The notes under the pieces are model-generated. The model saw only the letters and a list, made by a program, of their open reading frames with translations, did not search any database and was not told where the DNA came from. Positions 16,698 through 25,118 of a stretch of 60,496 bases of DNA are shown piece by piece. Position 1 is the stretch's first letter. Each line of letters starts with the position of its first letter. Where the stretch lies: positions 1-60,496 of the forward strand of contig JANQOZ010000009.1 in NCBI GenBank assembly GCA_028285525.1, written 5' to 3'. Source of the stretch: Lysobacterales bacterium (GTDB lineage Bacteria; Pseudomonadota; Gammaproteobacteria; Xanthomonadales; SZUA-38). The translations under genes were made by a program, and so were the position numbers.

Positions 16698-17300
16698 TCA
16701 GGCGTTGACTGAATCTGCGGGCGTTTCCGGCCCGCCGCGGTACAGCTCTTGCCGAAACTGCCCGGCGATCTTTTCCACTAGGTTCTTGCCTTCGAGGCGC
16801 GACTGCTGCCTGGCGCCAGACATCGCCGCGACCAGAAGCTGCGCTTTGTCCGCCGCTTCACCCACAAACCGGAATTCGCCGCTCTTGCGACCGTCCTCCA
16901 GCACCTCGGTGAGCCACGAGACCACGCCCTGCCAGAACCTGGACAACGCGTCGCGAATTTCGGGAGACAGCCCTTCCCAGCTGGTCGTGAGCGTGCTCAC
17001 CGGGCACAGGCGGAAGGAACTGCCGTAGTGAACCTCGTACGCGAAATAACCCTCGAGCTGCTCCAGCGGCGACAGCGTCGCCCGCGCCTGCCTCATCTGT
17101 TCTTCCATCTCGGCGGCAAAGTCTTCCACCAGCGCCAGCCCAAGATCGGCCTTACTGGGGAAGTGATAGTGCACCGCCGCGTTCTTGATGCCGAGATGAC
17201 CGCTGATGTCGCGATAGCTGAAGCCCTCGAAGCCGCGCTCGGTCAGGAGCGATCGGGCGCGATCAATAATCTGTTCTCGGGCGTTGCTCAGGCGCGGCAT
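16698..17300 (-). CDS. TetR/AcrR-family regulator
   Basis: The 200-residue protein has the TetR DNA-binding domain: REQIIDRARSLLTERGFEGF, then the helix-turn-helix YRDISGHLGIKNAAVHYHF at about 29-47. The ligand domain resembles the TetR_C group found beside nemR- and yxaF-like regulators; its Cys in FRLCPVSTL could be redox-sensitive, though this is inference. Paired inverted repeats in front of this gene and of the downstream membrane gene suggest it represses both itself and that gene. Confidence 0.9.
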   Translation of the reverse strand: MPRLSNAREQIIDRARSLLTERGFEGFSYRDISGHLGIKNAAVHYHFPSKADLGLALVEDFAAEMEEQMRQARATLSPLEQLEGYFAYEVHYGSSFRLCPVSTLTTSWEGLSPEIRDALSRFWQGVVSWLTEVLEDGRKSGEFRFVGEAADKAQLLVAAMSGARQQSRLEGKNLVEKIAGQFRQELYRGGPETPADSVNA

Positions 17301-17315
17301 CGTGCCTTTCTCGTT

Positions 17316-17335
17316 AACTTACATGTTAGTAAGTT
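17316..17335. promoter_or_regulatory. putative TetR autoregulatory operator
   Basis: AACTTAC (17316-17322) and GTAAGTT (17329-17335) are perfect inverted arms around a six-base spacer, 16 bases upstream of the TetR start codon. This is the usual position and size for a self-repressing TetR site. Confidence 0.7.
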
Positions 17336-17404
17336 TACTGGAAAAGCCCAGAAAAGCAAGCTTGTCGAAGGCGCGACCGAGACTAATCCAGGGCCCACTG
17401 CCGC

Positions 17405-19447
17405 TCAGCGTATGAGCGAACCGCGGTACTGATAAACGATCAGCAGCACCATTGCGGCGCTGCCCAGAGTGCCAGCAAAGGCAAAACCGTTGAGCAGCGG
17501 CAGCGGCATCACAAACGCGGCGACGATCGCCACCAGCACGCCCATCAGCGCCTCGCCGGTGATCAGGCCGGAGGCGATCAGCAGGCCTTTGCCCTGCCCC
17601 GCGATGCGCTGTTCCTCGGGCAGATGCCGGGCTTTCTGCGCCACCCGGTGAGCGAGCAGCCCGCCGATGAGGATCGGCACGGACAGACCAAGCGGGAGGT
17701 AGACCCCAACCGCCACGGCCAGCACGGGGAAGCGGAAGGACGATCCCCGCTTTTCCTGGATCTTGTCCAGCACAATCAGCACCACCGCCAGACCAAAACC
17801 CATAAAAATGAAGTTCCACTCGATGCCGCCCCCGAAGATCCCGGTGGCCAGCGCCTGCATCAGGCCGGCCTGCGGCGCGGCCAGCGGCTGCGCATCGGGG
17901 TTGATCGGGCTCGGCCGGCCAATCCCGTACCCCTGGTCGAGCACCCCGAGCACAAACGGGATCACCATCGCAGCGGCAATAACGCCCACCACCTGAAACA
18001 CCTGCTGGCGCCAGGGCGTGGCGCCGAGGATGTGCCCACACTTGAGGTCCTGCATGTTGTCCCCGGCGATCGACGCCGCCGAGCAGATCAGCCCGGCCAG
18101 ATAGATGACGGCAATGGGTCCGAGCGTCGCCGCAACCCCGTCGCTGCCCATGAGCTGGAGCAGAAGGAGCGCGGAGACAATCACGGTGGCGATCGTGACC
18201 CCCGAGATTGGATTATTGGAGCTGCCGACCAGGCCGGCCATGTAGCCGGCGACCGACGCAAAGATAAAGCCGAAGATCAGCATCAGCACGGTCATGACGC
18301 TGGCGATCAGCACGCGATCCGGATAGTCACCGAGCGCGAAATAAAACACCCCGAAGAGCGGGAGCACGGCCAGCAGCGCCACGAGCACTACGTAGTTGAT
18401 CGGGGTGTCGTATTCGGTCCTCAGGAGCCCGCTGCCGCCCGCACCGGCCGATCGATAGGCCGCCAGACTCGCCTTGACGCCGCTGACCAGCGGGCCCAGC
18501 AGGCTGATCAGCGACCACACGCCGCCCACCATCATGGCGCCGACGCCGATCCGCCGACAGTCCTGCCACGACTGGCCGGCCAGCGCGCCCCACTGACTCG
18601 CCGAGAGCGTTGACCAGTCGGTGGCCGGATCGATCCCGGTCGCTGCCAGGATCGCCTCCGAGTTGAACGCCCAGTTCAGCGGCACGCCGATCAGCGTGCC
18701 GATCGCGCCGCCGAGGAACACGAGCACGGCGATATTGAGCCCAACGATGTACCCGACGCCGGCCAGCGCCGGGCTTAAGGTCACGTCGCCGGTAAAGAAG
18801 TAGTTGCCCCCGAGCCATGCGCGCGTCGCCGCCACGCCCCCGGCCAGCAGGCCAATGCCGGACTCCAGCAGCTTGAACACAGCGCCAAGCCCGGCGGCCT
18901 GGAGCAGTAGCCCAAAGCTCCGGCGCGCTGAGTCGTCCGGGCGATACTCCGGATGGTCCCGGTCGGTTTCAACACCACCGGTTTTGAGCACCTCAGCGGT
19001 CGCCACACCCTCGGGAAACTTGAGCCGAGCCTCCACGATCAGCGCGCGCCGCAGCGGCACGGTAAAGGCAACGCCGAGAATGCCGCCCAGCACCGCGATG
19101 GCGACCATCGGCCCGTACTCGTAGCCGGACCACGCGTTCATCATGACCAGCGCCGGGATGGTGAAGATAATGCCGGCGACCAGCGACTCGCCGGCGGAAG
19201 CGGCGGTCTGGACCATGTTGTTTTCCAGCACGGTCGAGCGACGGAAAAGGCGCAATACCCCCATCGACGCGGCGGCTGCCGGGATCGAGGCGGACACCGT
19301 CAGGCCCACCAGGAGGCCGATATAGGCGTTGGCCGCGGCCAGCAGCATCGACAACACTGCGCCGAGCACAAATGCTTTGAAGGTGAATTCAACCAGGCGG
19401 CGCTCGGGCGCAACGAGCGGCGCCGGCAGAGGAGGCATTTGACTCAT
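17405..19447 (-). CDS. OPT-family oligopeptide/metal-chelate transporter
   Basis: The 680-residue protein is almost entirely hydrophobic with about 14 to 16 helices. The first helices (FTFKAFVLGAVLSMLLAAAN), ENNMVQTAASAGESLVAGIIF, GHILGATPWRQQ and GSDGVAATLG are typical of bacterial OPT-superfamily transporters. These proton-coupled importers take up oligopeptides or siderophore-like metal chelates. It stands alone between the TetR gene and a divergent surface protein, so its substrate cannot be deduced from neighbours. Confidence 0.9.
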   Translation of the reverse strand: MSQMPPLPAPLVAPERRLVEFTFKAFVLGAVLSMLLAAANAYIGLLVGLTVSASIPAAAASMGVLRLFRRSTVLENNMVQTAASAGESLVAGIIFTIPALVMMNAWSGYEYGPMVAIAVLGGILGVAFTVPLRRALIVEARLKFPEGVATAEVLKTGGVETDRDHPEYRPDDSARRSFGLLLQAAGLGAVFKLLESGIGLLAGGVAATRAWLGGNYFFTGDVTLSPALAGVGYIVGLNIAVLVFLGGAIGTLIGVPLNWAFNSEAILAATGIDPATDWSTLSASQWGALAGQSWQDCRRIGVGAMMVGGVWSLISLLGPLVSGVKASLAAYRSAGAGGSGLLRTEYDTPINYVVLVALLAVLPLFGVFYFALGDYPDRVLIASVMTVLMLIFGFIFASVAGYMAGLVGSSNNPISGVTIATVIVSALLLLQLMGSDGVAATLGPIAVIYLAGLICSAASIAGDNMQDLKCGHILGATPWRQQVFQVVGVIAAAMVIPFVLGVLDQGYGIGRPSPINPDAQPLAAPQAGLMQALATGIFGGGIEWNFIFMGFGLAVVLIVLDKIQEKRGSSFRFPVLAVAVGVYLPLGLSVPILIGGLLAHRVAQKARHLPEEQRIAGQGKGLLIASGLITGEALMGVLVAIVAAFVMPLPLLNGFAFAGTLGSAAMVLLIVYQYRGSLIR

Positions 19448-19558
19448 GGACGGTGAAACGAGGGAAGGATTGCCGCGAATGGTAGCAGACGATGCCGGCG
19501 GCCCGCGGATTCTGTGATCAGGTCGACAGTTGCAGCCTCATAAGACCTGAGCAATCCG

Positions 19559-19587
19559 CTGACAAGCGCCTGACCGGTCATTACACT
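19559..19587 (+). promoter_or_regulatory. putative sigma-70 promoter for the DNRLRE protein
   Basis: CTGACA (19559-19564) and TACACT (19582-19587) are separated by 17 bases and lie 30 bases before the start codon at 19617. Both hexamers are close to consensus. Confidence 0.5.
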
Positions 19588-19616
19588 AGAGCGCTTGTAG
19601 CCCAGGAACTATCGTC

Positions 19617-20417
19617 ATGCATGTCAGTTGGAAGCGCGCCGCTTTTGCCGCGGCGTTTTTGGTCATGCCGCTCAGCGGCTGGGCCCAGACCACCGTTGTC
19701 CTCGAGCCGAGCCGTGATACCTCGCTGTTCGCCGAACCGGGCCTCGATCTAAGCAATGCGCTCGGCCCTCACCTTTATGCCGGCCAAACCAACAACGGCG
19801 ACAACCGCCGCGCGCTGCTGGCCTTCGACTTCAGCAGCATCCCGGTCGGTTCGACCATCAACAGCGCAACCCTCACGCTGACGCAGTCCATGGCCGCGCC
19901 GGGCAGCACCGTTCGCACCTTCACGCTGCACCGCGTCAACGGCAGCTGGGGCGAAGGCACATCGAACGCGGGATCACCCGGCGGGACCGGCGCCTCCGCA
20001 ACCCCCGGCGACGCAACCTGGACGGAGCGCAGCTTCGGTTCGCAGTCCTGGATCTCGCCGGGCGGCGACTTTGTTGCGTCACCGAGCTCAACGGCCGACA
20101 TCCTGAGCCTGGGCGGACCCTACGATTTCACGGGCCTTGCCGGCGACGTCCAGTCGTGGGTGGGCGGCTCTGCCGTCAACGACGGCTGGATCCTCCTGGG
20201 CGAAGAGGATGACATCCGAACCGCCTACCGGTTCGATTCGCGGGAAAACCCGAACCCGACTGCCGTGCCTCAGCTCAGCGTGACCTTTACCGCACCGGTG
20301 ACCGGCGGCGGTGGAGGCGCCGGTTCAGGTGGCGCAACCGCCGTACCCGGGCCAGGCCCGGTGGCGCTGGTGCTGCTTGTGCTTGCGATGGTGCTGGTCA
20401 GCCGACGCTGGTTCTAG
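19617..20417 (+). CDS. DNRLRE-domain surface protein with C-terminal sorting-like tail
   Basis: The 266-residue protein has a signal peptide (KRAAFAAAFLVMPLSGWAQ) and one DNRLRE beta domain (about 25-225), seen from DTSLFAEPGLDLSNALG, the LLAFDFSSIPVGSTINSATL segment and DVQSWVGG. The Gly-rich linker GGGGGAGSGG, a VPGPGP motif, a hydrophobic helix and an Arg pair (SRRWF) close the protein. This tripartite tail resembles PEP-CTERM or IPTL-CTERM sorting signals, but matches neither exactly and no exosortase gene is in the window. A strong terminator follows. The protein probably sits on the cell surface. Confidence 0.8.
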   Translation: MHVSWKRAAFAAAFLVMPLSGWAQTTVVLEPSRDTSLFAEPGLDLSNALGPHLYAGQTNNGDNRRALLAFDFSSIPVGSTINSATLTLTQSMAAPGSTVRTFTLHRVNGSWGEGTSNAGSPGGTGASATPGDATWTERSFGSQSWISPGGDFVASPSSTADILSLGGPYDFTGLAGDVQSWVGGSAVNDGWILLGEEDDIRTAYRFDSRENPNPTAVPQLSVTFTAPVTGGGGGAGSGGATAVPGPGPVALVLLVLAMVLVSRRWF

Positions 20418-20440
20418 TCACAGGTCGATGCATCAAATGG

Positions 20441-20472
20441 CCGGGCGCCCGATCGGGCGCCCGGTTTTTTTT
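20441..20472 (+). terminator. rho-independent terminator
   Basis: A perfect 10-bp stem CCGGGCGCCC/GGGCGCCCGG with loop GATC (20441-20464) is followed by eight T. It ends the DNRLRE transcript. Confidence 0.93.
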
Positions 20473-20512
20473 GGCTCGGCCGAGCCGAGGTTCGGCGCGC
20501 TGAAGCCCAGCC

Positions 20513-22489
20513 TCAGAGCAGGTGCTGTTCAAAAAACAGCACCACCGCCTGCCGATAGATATCCTGGTTGGCCTTGCGCGCGTAGCCGTGCCCTTCGTCC
20601 AGCGCGTTCATGTACCAGACCTTGGGACCCTGCTGACGCACGGCGGCCACCACTTGCTCCGCCTCGGTCACCGGCACCCGGGGATCGTTCTCACCCTGCA
20701 CGACAAACAGCGGCACCTGAATCTTCTCGATGTTGTTGAGCGGGCTGATGCGATTCAGAAACGCCCGCATTTCCGGAATCCGCTCGTCGCCATATTCCGG
20801 CCGGCGCAGATCCCGGCGATAGTCCTGGGTATTTTCCAGGAAGGTCACGAAACTGCTGATGCCGACCACGTCGACCGCAGCCCGAAGACGGTCTGAGTAA
20901 TGCACGGCGCTCGCCAGCACCATGTACCCGCCGTAGCTGCCGCCGATCACCGCCACGCGCTCCGCGTCGAGGTCCGGCTGGGTGCCGATCCAGTCGAGCA
21001 GCGCGCCGATATCCCGCACCGAGTCTTCACGCTGATAGCCGTTGTCGAGCGACAGATAGTCCTTCCCGTAGCCCGCTGAGCCGCGCACGTTCGGGGCGAT
21101 GACCGCCGCGTCCAGGCGATCGATCCAAAGCTGGTAGGTGCTCCGAAACGAGGGGCGGAACTGGCCTTCGGGTCCGCCGTGTATGTTGATGATCACGGGA
21201 TGCGGCCCGCGGCCGCGCGGCTTGTACACAAAGGCCGGGATGGTGCGTTTTTTGCCGTCCACCTCATCGAACGTCGGAAAGCGGACCAGCTCCGGCACCG
21301 CGAACTTGCCTGTGTCCATGCCGCCGACTTCGCTGTAGGTCCAGCGCGTCAGCGCTCCGTGCTCCAGCGGCGAATCTTTGAGGGTCAGCACAAACGTATC
21401 GCTGGGCGACTGGGGTGTGTTCAGCGTCATGGCCAGCGCCGTGCCGTCCGGACTGAAGCTGAGCCCGCCCACAATGCCGACGGGCAGTCCTTCAACCCGG
21501 CGATAGGTCTGCGTTGCCGGGTCCAGCAGGTAAAGCTTGGCAAATCCTTCCTCATTCACCACAAATGCGCCGCGAGTCTTGTCTTCGCTCAGGGCCATCC
21601 CGGTGACGTCCCAGGGAATGTCTTCGGTGATAATCCGGGCCGTCGCGCCGGGCTCCAGCGTCTTGTAGGCGAGCCTCGCGAACTGACTGCCGACGTCGGT
21701 CAGGTAGTAGATGCCGCGCCCGCCGCGATCGAAACCCTGGGCCAAGTGGCGTCCGGGCGAATCGGGGTTGCCGCCGGCCAGCACCTGCTTTTCGCCACTG
21801 GCGAGGTCGACCAGATAGATGCTGGAATTGGTGACCGACACGTACTGCTGAGCGAGAAGCTGTTCCCCATCCGGACTGAAGGCGGCCGGGGCCCAAAAGG
21901 CGCCGTCGGGCGCCTCCAGGGCGACTTTCGCCGCCGCCGGCTGATCGAACGGCATCACCCAGATGTCGTTGGAACGGCCGTTGCGACGGGTGCTCTGAAA
22001 AGCCAGCACCTTGCCCTGCTCGTCCCACAGCACCGAGCCGTTGCGCGACCCCCCGTCGCTGACCATCTCGCTCTTGCCGGTTGCCGGATCGAACAGGTAA
22101 AGCTGGTCAAATTCGCTGCCCCCGGCGTCCATCAGAAAGCTGATCAGGTCGCCGTCGGGCTGGCGCTGGACGCCGGTTACCGGCTCAGAGAAAAAGGTCA
22201 GCTGCTGCCTGGCGCCGCCGGGCATCGCCACCCGGTGCAGCTGGCTGGTCTCGCCAAAGCGGGTGGTGATAAACAGCGACTGCCCGTCGCGGGCCCAGGC
22301 GCGGAACGAGCCTGACCGCACGTTTTCGTAGCGATTCAGCTCCTGCGCCAGCGATGCCGGGATTTCCGGAATATCGGACAGGATCAGGTTGCCGTTGTTG
22401 AGCGTTCGCTCGGGCACCTCGTCGGCGCCGCTGCGCGCGCTCCCCAGCGTGAGCGCCAGTAACGCGGTCAGCAAGAACAGGTTTTTCAT
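20513..22489 (-). CDS. S9-family prolyl-oligopeptidase-like serine peptidase
   Basis: The 658-residue exported enzyme has a signal peptide (LFLLTALLALTLGSARSG), an N-terminal beta-propeller of WD40/TolB-like blades (FSPDGEQLLAQQY, FSPDGTALAMTLN), and a C-terminal alpha/beta hydrolase domain. The nucleophile is Ser518 in GGSYGGYM, the acid Asp602 in ENDPRVP, and the base His634 in DEGHGY. This layout matches acylaminoacyl-peptidase or dipeptidyl-peptidase relatives that cut small peptides in the periplasm. It is convergent with the DNRLRE gene. Confidence 0.93.
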   Translation of the reverse strand: MKNLFLLTALLALTLGSARSGADEVPERTLNNGNLILSDIPEIPASLAQELNRYENVRSGSFRAWARDGQSLFITTRFGETSQLHRVAMPGGARQQLTFFSEPVTGVQRQPDGDLISFLMDAGGSEFDQLYLFDPATGKSEMVSDGGSRNGSVLWDEQGKVLAFQSTRRNGRSNDIWVMPFDQPAAAKVALEAPDGAFWAPAAFSPDGEQLLAQQYVSVTNSSIYLVDLASGEKQVLAGGNPDSPGRHLAQGFDRGGRGIYYLTDVGSQFARLAYKTLEPGATARIITEDIPWDVTGMALSEDKTRGAFVVNEEGFAKLYLLDPATQTYRRVEGLPVGIVGGLSFSPDGTALAMTLNTPQSPSDTFVLTLKDSPLEHGALTRWTYSEVGGMDTGKFAVPELVRFPTFDEVDGKKRTIPAFVYKPRGRGPHPVIINIHGGPEGQFRPSFRSTYQLWIDRLDAAVIAPNVRGSAGYGKDYLSLDNGYQREDSVRDIGALLDWIGTQPDLDAERVAVIGGSYGGYMVLASAVHYSDRLRAAVDVVGISSFVTFLENTQDYRRDLRRPEYGDERIPEMRAFLNRISPLNNIEKIQVPLFVVQGENDPRVPVTEAEQVVAAVRQQGPKVWYMNALDEGHGYARKANQDIYRQAVVLFFEQHLL

Positions 22490-22557
22490 GGACGAATCTC
22501 CATAGAGTCGATGTGCGTAAAAGACAGGATGTTGGGCGCGACCCGGGGCCCGGTGTG

Positions 22558-23178
22558 TCAGGGGGCGGGGACTCCGGTGCCCTCGAGACCGCAGTATCCC
22601 AGCGGATTTTTGCTCAGGTACTGCTGGTGATATTCCTCGGCGTAGTAAAAGCCCGGCGACAGCTCAATCTGCGTGGTAATGCTGCCAAAGCCGGCGCCGG
22701 CCAAGCGCTTGGCGTAGCGGTCACGAGAGTCCAGCGCAACCTCCAGGTGGCCGTCGAGCCCGGCGAAGATGGCTGACCGATACTGGGTGCCGATATCGGT
22801 GCCCTGACGCATGCCCTGCGTCGGATCATGCGCTTCCCAGAACACCGAAAGCAGATCGATAAAGGTGATGGCCTCAGGATAAAAGACCACCTGCACCACC
22901 TCCACGTGGCCGGTGAGCCCGGTGCACACCTCCTGATAGCTCGGGTTGGGCGTAAAGCCTCCCGCATAGCCCACCTGCGTTGAGTACACACCATCGAGCT
23001 CCCAGAACCGGCGCTCCGCACCCCAGAAACAACCCATGCCAAAGACCGCCAGCTCCGTGCCCTCGGGAAACGGCGCCGCCATCCTCGCGCCCGAGACGTG
23101 GTGGGCCGCAGGCACCCGCATCGCGTCGTCGCGGCCGGGCAGCGCCTCGTCTCGTTGCGGCATCTGGGTGTTTTTCAT
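22558..23178 (-). CDS. msrA: peptide methionine sulfoxide reductase MsrA
   Basis: The 206-residue enzyme reduces methionine-S-sulfoxide in proteins. It has the MsrA active motif GMGCFWGAE, then [43 protein letters not shown] and the C-terminal GYCGLEG with a possible recycling Cys. The N-terminal 35 residues before the catalytic domain are polar and no clear signal peptide is seen, so a cytosolic location is likely. The start may be further in. Confidence 0.95.
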   Translation of the reverse strand: MKNTQMPQRDEALPGRDDAMRVPAAHHVSGARMAAPFPEGTELAVFGMGCFWGAERRFWELDGVYSTQVGYAGGFTPNPSYQEVCTGLTGHVEVVQVVFYPEAITFIDLLSVFWEAHDPTQGMRQGTDIGTQYRSAIFAGLDGHLEVALDSRDRYAKRLAGAGFGSITTQIELSPGFYYAEEYHQQYLSKNPLGYCGLEGTGVPAP

Positions 23179-23273
23179 CGTCTTTAGCGTGCGTGGTGAA
23201 GCGAACTACGACACTGAGCATACTTCGCCTCAGGCGCCCCCTCAACCGCTGGCCGCCGCCGCCCGGGACCTTT

Positions 23274-25115
23274 ATGATCCGCTCCATGGATATCACCATG
23301 CCCGATCCGCACGCCATAGCGGTACTGGCGTTGACCGGATTGGCGCTCATACTTTTCACCCGCGAAAACATTCCGCTGGAGACCACCAGCCTGTTTGTTC
23401 TCGTGGTGCTCGCGCTGGGTTTTCGGCTGTTTCCCTACGAGTCGCTTGAGGGCCGGCTGGAGGTCACCGACTTTTTCCACGGCTTCGGACACAAAGCGCT
23501 GGTGGCGGTCTGTGCGCTGATGATCGTGGGCAACGGGCTGGTGCGCACAGGCGCGCTGGAGCCCGTCGGCCGCTGGCTGGCGAAGCTTTGGCGACGGGGC
23601 CCGCTGATATCCCTGCTCGCGACGCTGGTGATCACCGCCACGCTAAGTGCTTTCATCAACAACACACCGATTGTGGTGCTGATGCTGCCAATCCTGATCG
23701 GGGTGGCGGTGCGCACCAACGCCTCACCGACCGCCACGCTCCTGCCCATGGGGCTCGCGAGCCTGCTTGGGGGAATGTCCACCACCATCGGCACCTCCAC
23801 CAACCTGCTGGTGGTGTCGGTGGCCGAGGACATGGGCGTGGCGCCTTTCGCCATGTTCGACTTCATCGTAATCGCCGGACTGGCCGGGCTGGTGGCGATT
23901 GTCTACCTCTGGCTGGTGGCGCCGCGGCTGGTGCCGCCCCGGCAGGCGCCGCTGGAAAACGTGTCTTCGCGCGTATTTACCGCGCAGCTCGTGCTGGACG
24001 AAGACAGCCCGGTGGTCGGCCAGACGCTGACCCAGGCGGTGGAGCGTACCGAGGGGGCGCTGAAGGTCGAAAAGATCCAGCGCGAGGTGGGCGTGTTTGT
24101 GACGCCGCTGCCGGACGTGGAGCTGCGCGCCGGCGATCGCCTCAGCACCTCCGACACGCCGAGCCGCCTGCGGGAGTTTGCGCGGCAGCTCGGCGGCAAG
24201 CTTTATTCGGGCAACACCCTGGTCGACGCCGAACACCCGCTCACCGCCGGCAGCCAGCAGCTCGCTGAGGTGGCCATCACGGCGGGGTCCAGGCTCGTCG
24301 GCACGCGCCTCAACCAGGCCCGCCTGCAGAGTCGCTACGGGCTGCGCTTCCTTGCGCTGCACCGGGCCGAGCGCCAGGAGTCGCGCCGCAGCCGGGACAT
24401 CGACGAGGTCACCCTGATGACCGGCGACGTGCTGCTGGTTCAGTCCACCCCCGAAGAGCTCACCAACACCAAAACCAGCGGCGATTTCCTGGTGCTGGAC
24501 GGCAGCACCACCCTGCCCCACACCAGCAAAGCGCCGATTGCGCTACTGACCCTAATCGGGGTAGTCGGGGCCGCCGCGCTCGGTCTGGTGCCGATTGAGG
24601 TCAGCGCTCTTGCCGGAGTCTTTTTGATGATCATCTCCGGCTGCCTCAACTGGCGCGACGCGACCAACGCGCTTTCTTCCCAGGTCATCCTGATTGTGGT
24701 GGCGTCACTGGCCCTCGGGGTTGCGCTGATGCGCACCGGCGGTGCGGCGTTTCTGGCGGACCTGTTCCTCGCCGCGACCTTCGGGCTGCCGCCGTCCGCC
24801 GTCCTCGCCGGTCTCATACTGCTGATGGGCCTGATGACCAACGTTGTTTCCAACAACGCCGCCGCGGTCATCGGCACCCCGATCGCCATCGAGATTGCGA
24901 CCCAGCTCGGGCTGCCGGTTGAGCCTTTTGTGCTGGGCGTGCTGTTCGGCGCAAACTTAAGCTTCTGCACGCCGATGGCTTACCAGACCAATCTGCTGGT
25001 CATGAACGCCGGCGGCTACAAGTTCATCGACTTCGTGAAAGTGGGTGTACCGCTCATGATCCTGGTCTGGATCACGCTGACGGCACTGCTGGTTTACGCC
25101 TACCAGCTCTACTGA
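23274..25115 (+). CDS. SLC13/DASS-family permease with RCK_C domains
   Basis: The roughly 613-residue membrane protein has two blocks of helices with the SLC13/ArsB-fold signature: the first (about 15-215) includes FINNTPIVVLMLPIL and GGMSTTIGTSTNLLVVS. A cytosolic insert (about 220-400) holds two TrkA_C-like units (AVERTEGALKVEKIQREVG and the TAGSRLVGTRLNQARLQ region). The second block ends with SNNAAAVIGTPIAIEI. Such permeases move sulfate, dicarboxylates or other anions with sodium. The start is uncertain among ATGs at 23274, 23286 and 23298. It ends three bases before the serine hydrolase gene, so the two are cotranscribed. Confidence 0.88.
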   Translation: MIRSMDITMPDPHAIAVLALTGLALILFTRENIPLETTSLFVLVVLALGFRLFPYESLEGRLEVTDFFHGFGHKALVAVCALMIVGNGLVRTGALEPVGRWLAKLWRRGPLISLLATLVITATLSAFINNTPIVVLMLPILIGVAVRTNASPTATLLPMGLASLLGGMSTTIGTSTNLLVVSVAEDMGVAPFAMFDFIVIAGLAGLVAIVYLWLVAPRLVPPRQAPLENVSSRVFTAQLVLDEDSPVVGQTLTQAVERTEGALKVEKIQREVGVFVTPLPDVELRAGDRLSTSDTPSRLREFARQLGGKLYSGNTLVDAEHPLTAGSQQLAEVAITAGSRLVGTRLNQARLQSRYGLRFLALHRAERQESRRSRDIDEVTLMTGDVLLVQSTPEELTNTKTSGDFLVLDGSTTLPHTSKAPIALLTLIGVVGAAALGLVPIEVSALAGVFLMIISGCLNWRDATNALSSQVILIVVASLALGVALMRTGGAAFLADLFLAATFGLPPSAVLAGLILLMGLMTNVVSNNAAAVIGTPIAIEIATQLGLPVEPFVLGVLFGANLSFCTPMAYQTNLLVMNAGGYKFIDFVKVGVPLMILVWITLTALLVYAYQLY

Positions 25116-25118
25116 CCG

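Noticed and set aside
22980..23273. A 98-codon N-terminal extension of the SLC13 permease
   Set aside because: It is antisense to the msrA start region and has artefact composition; the permease helices begin after 23274.
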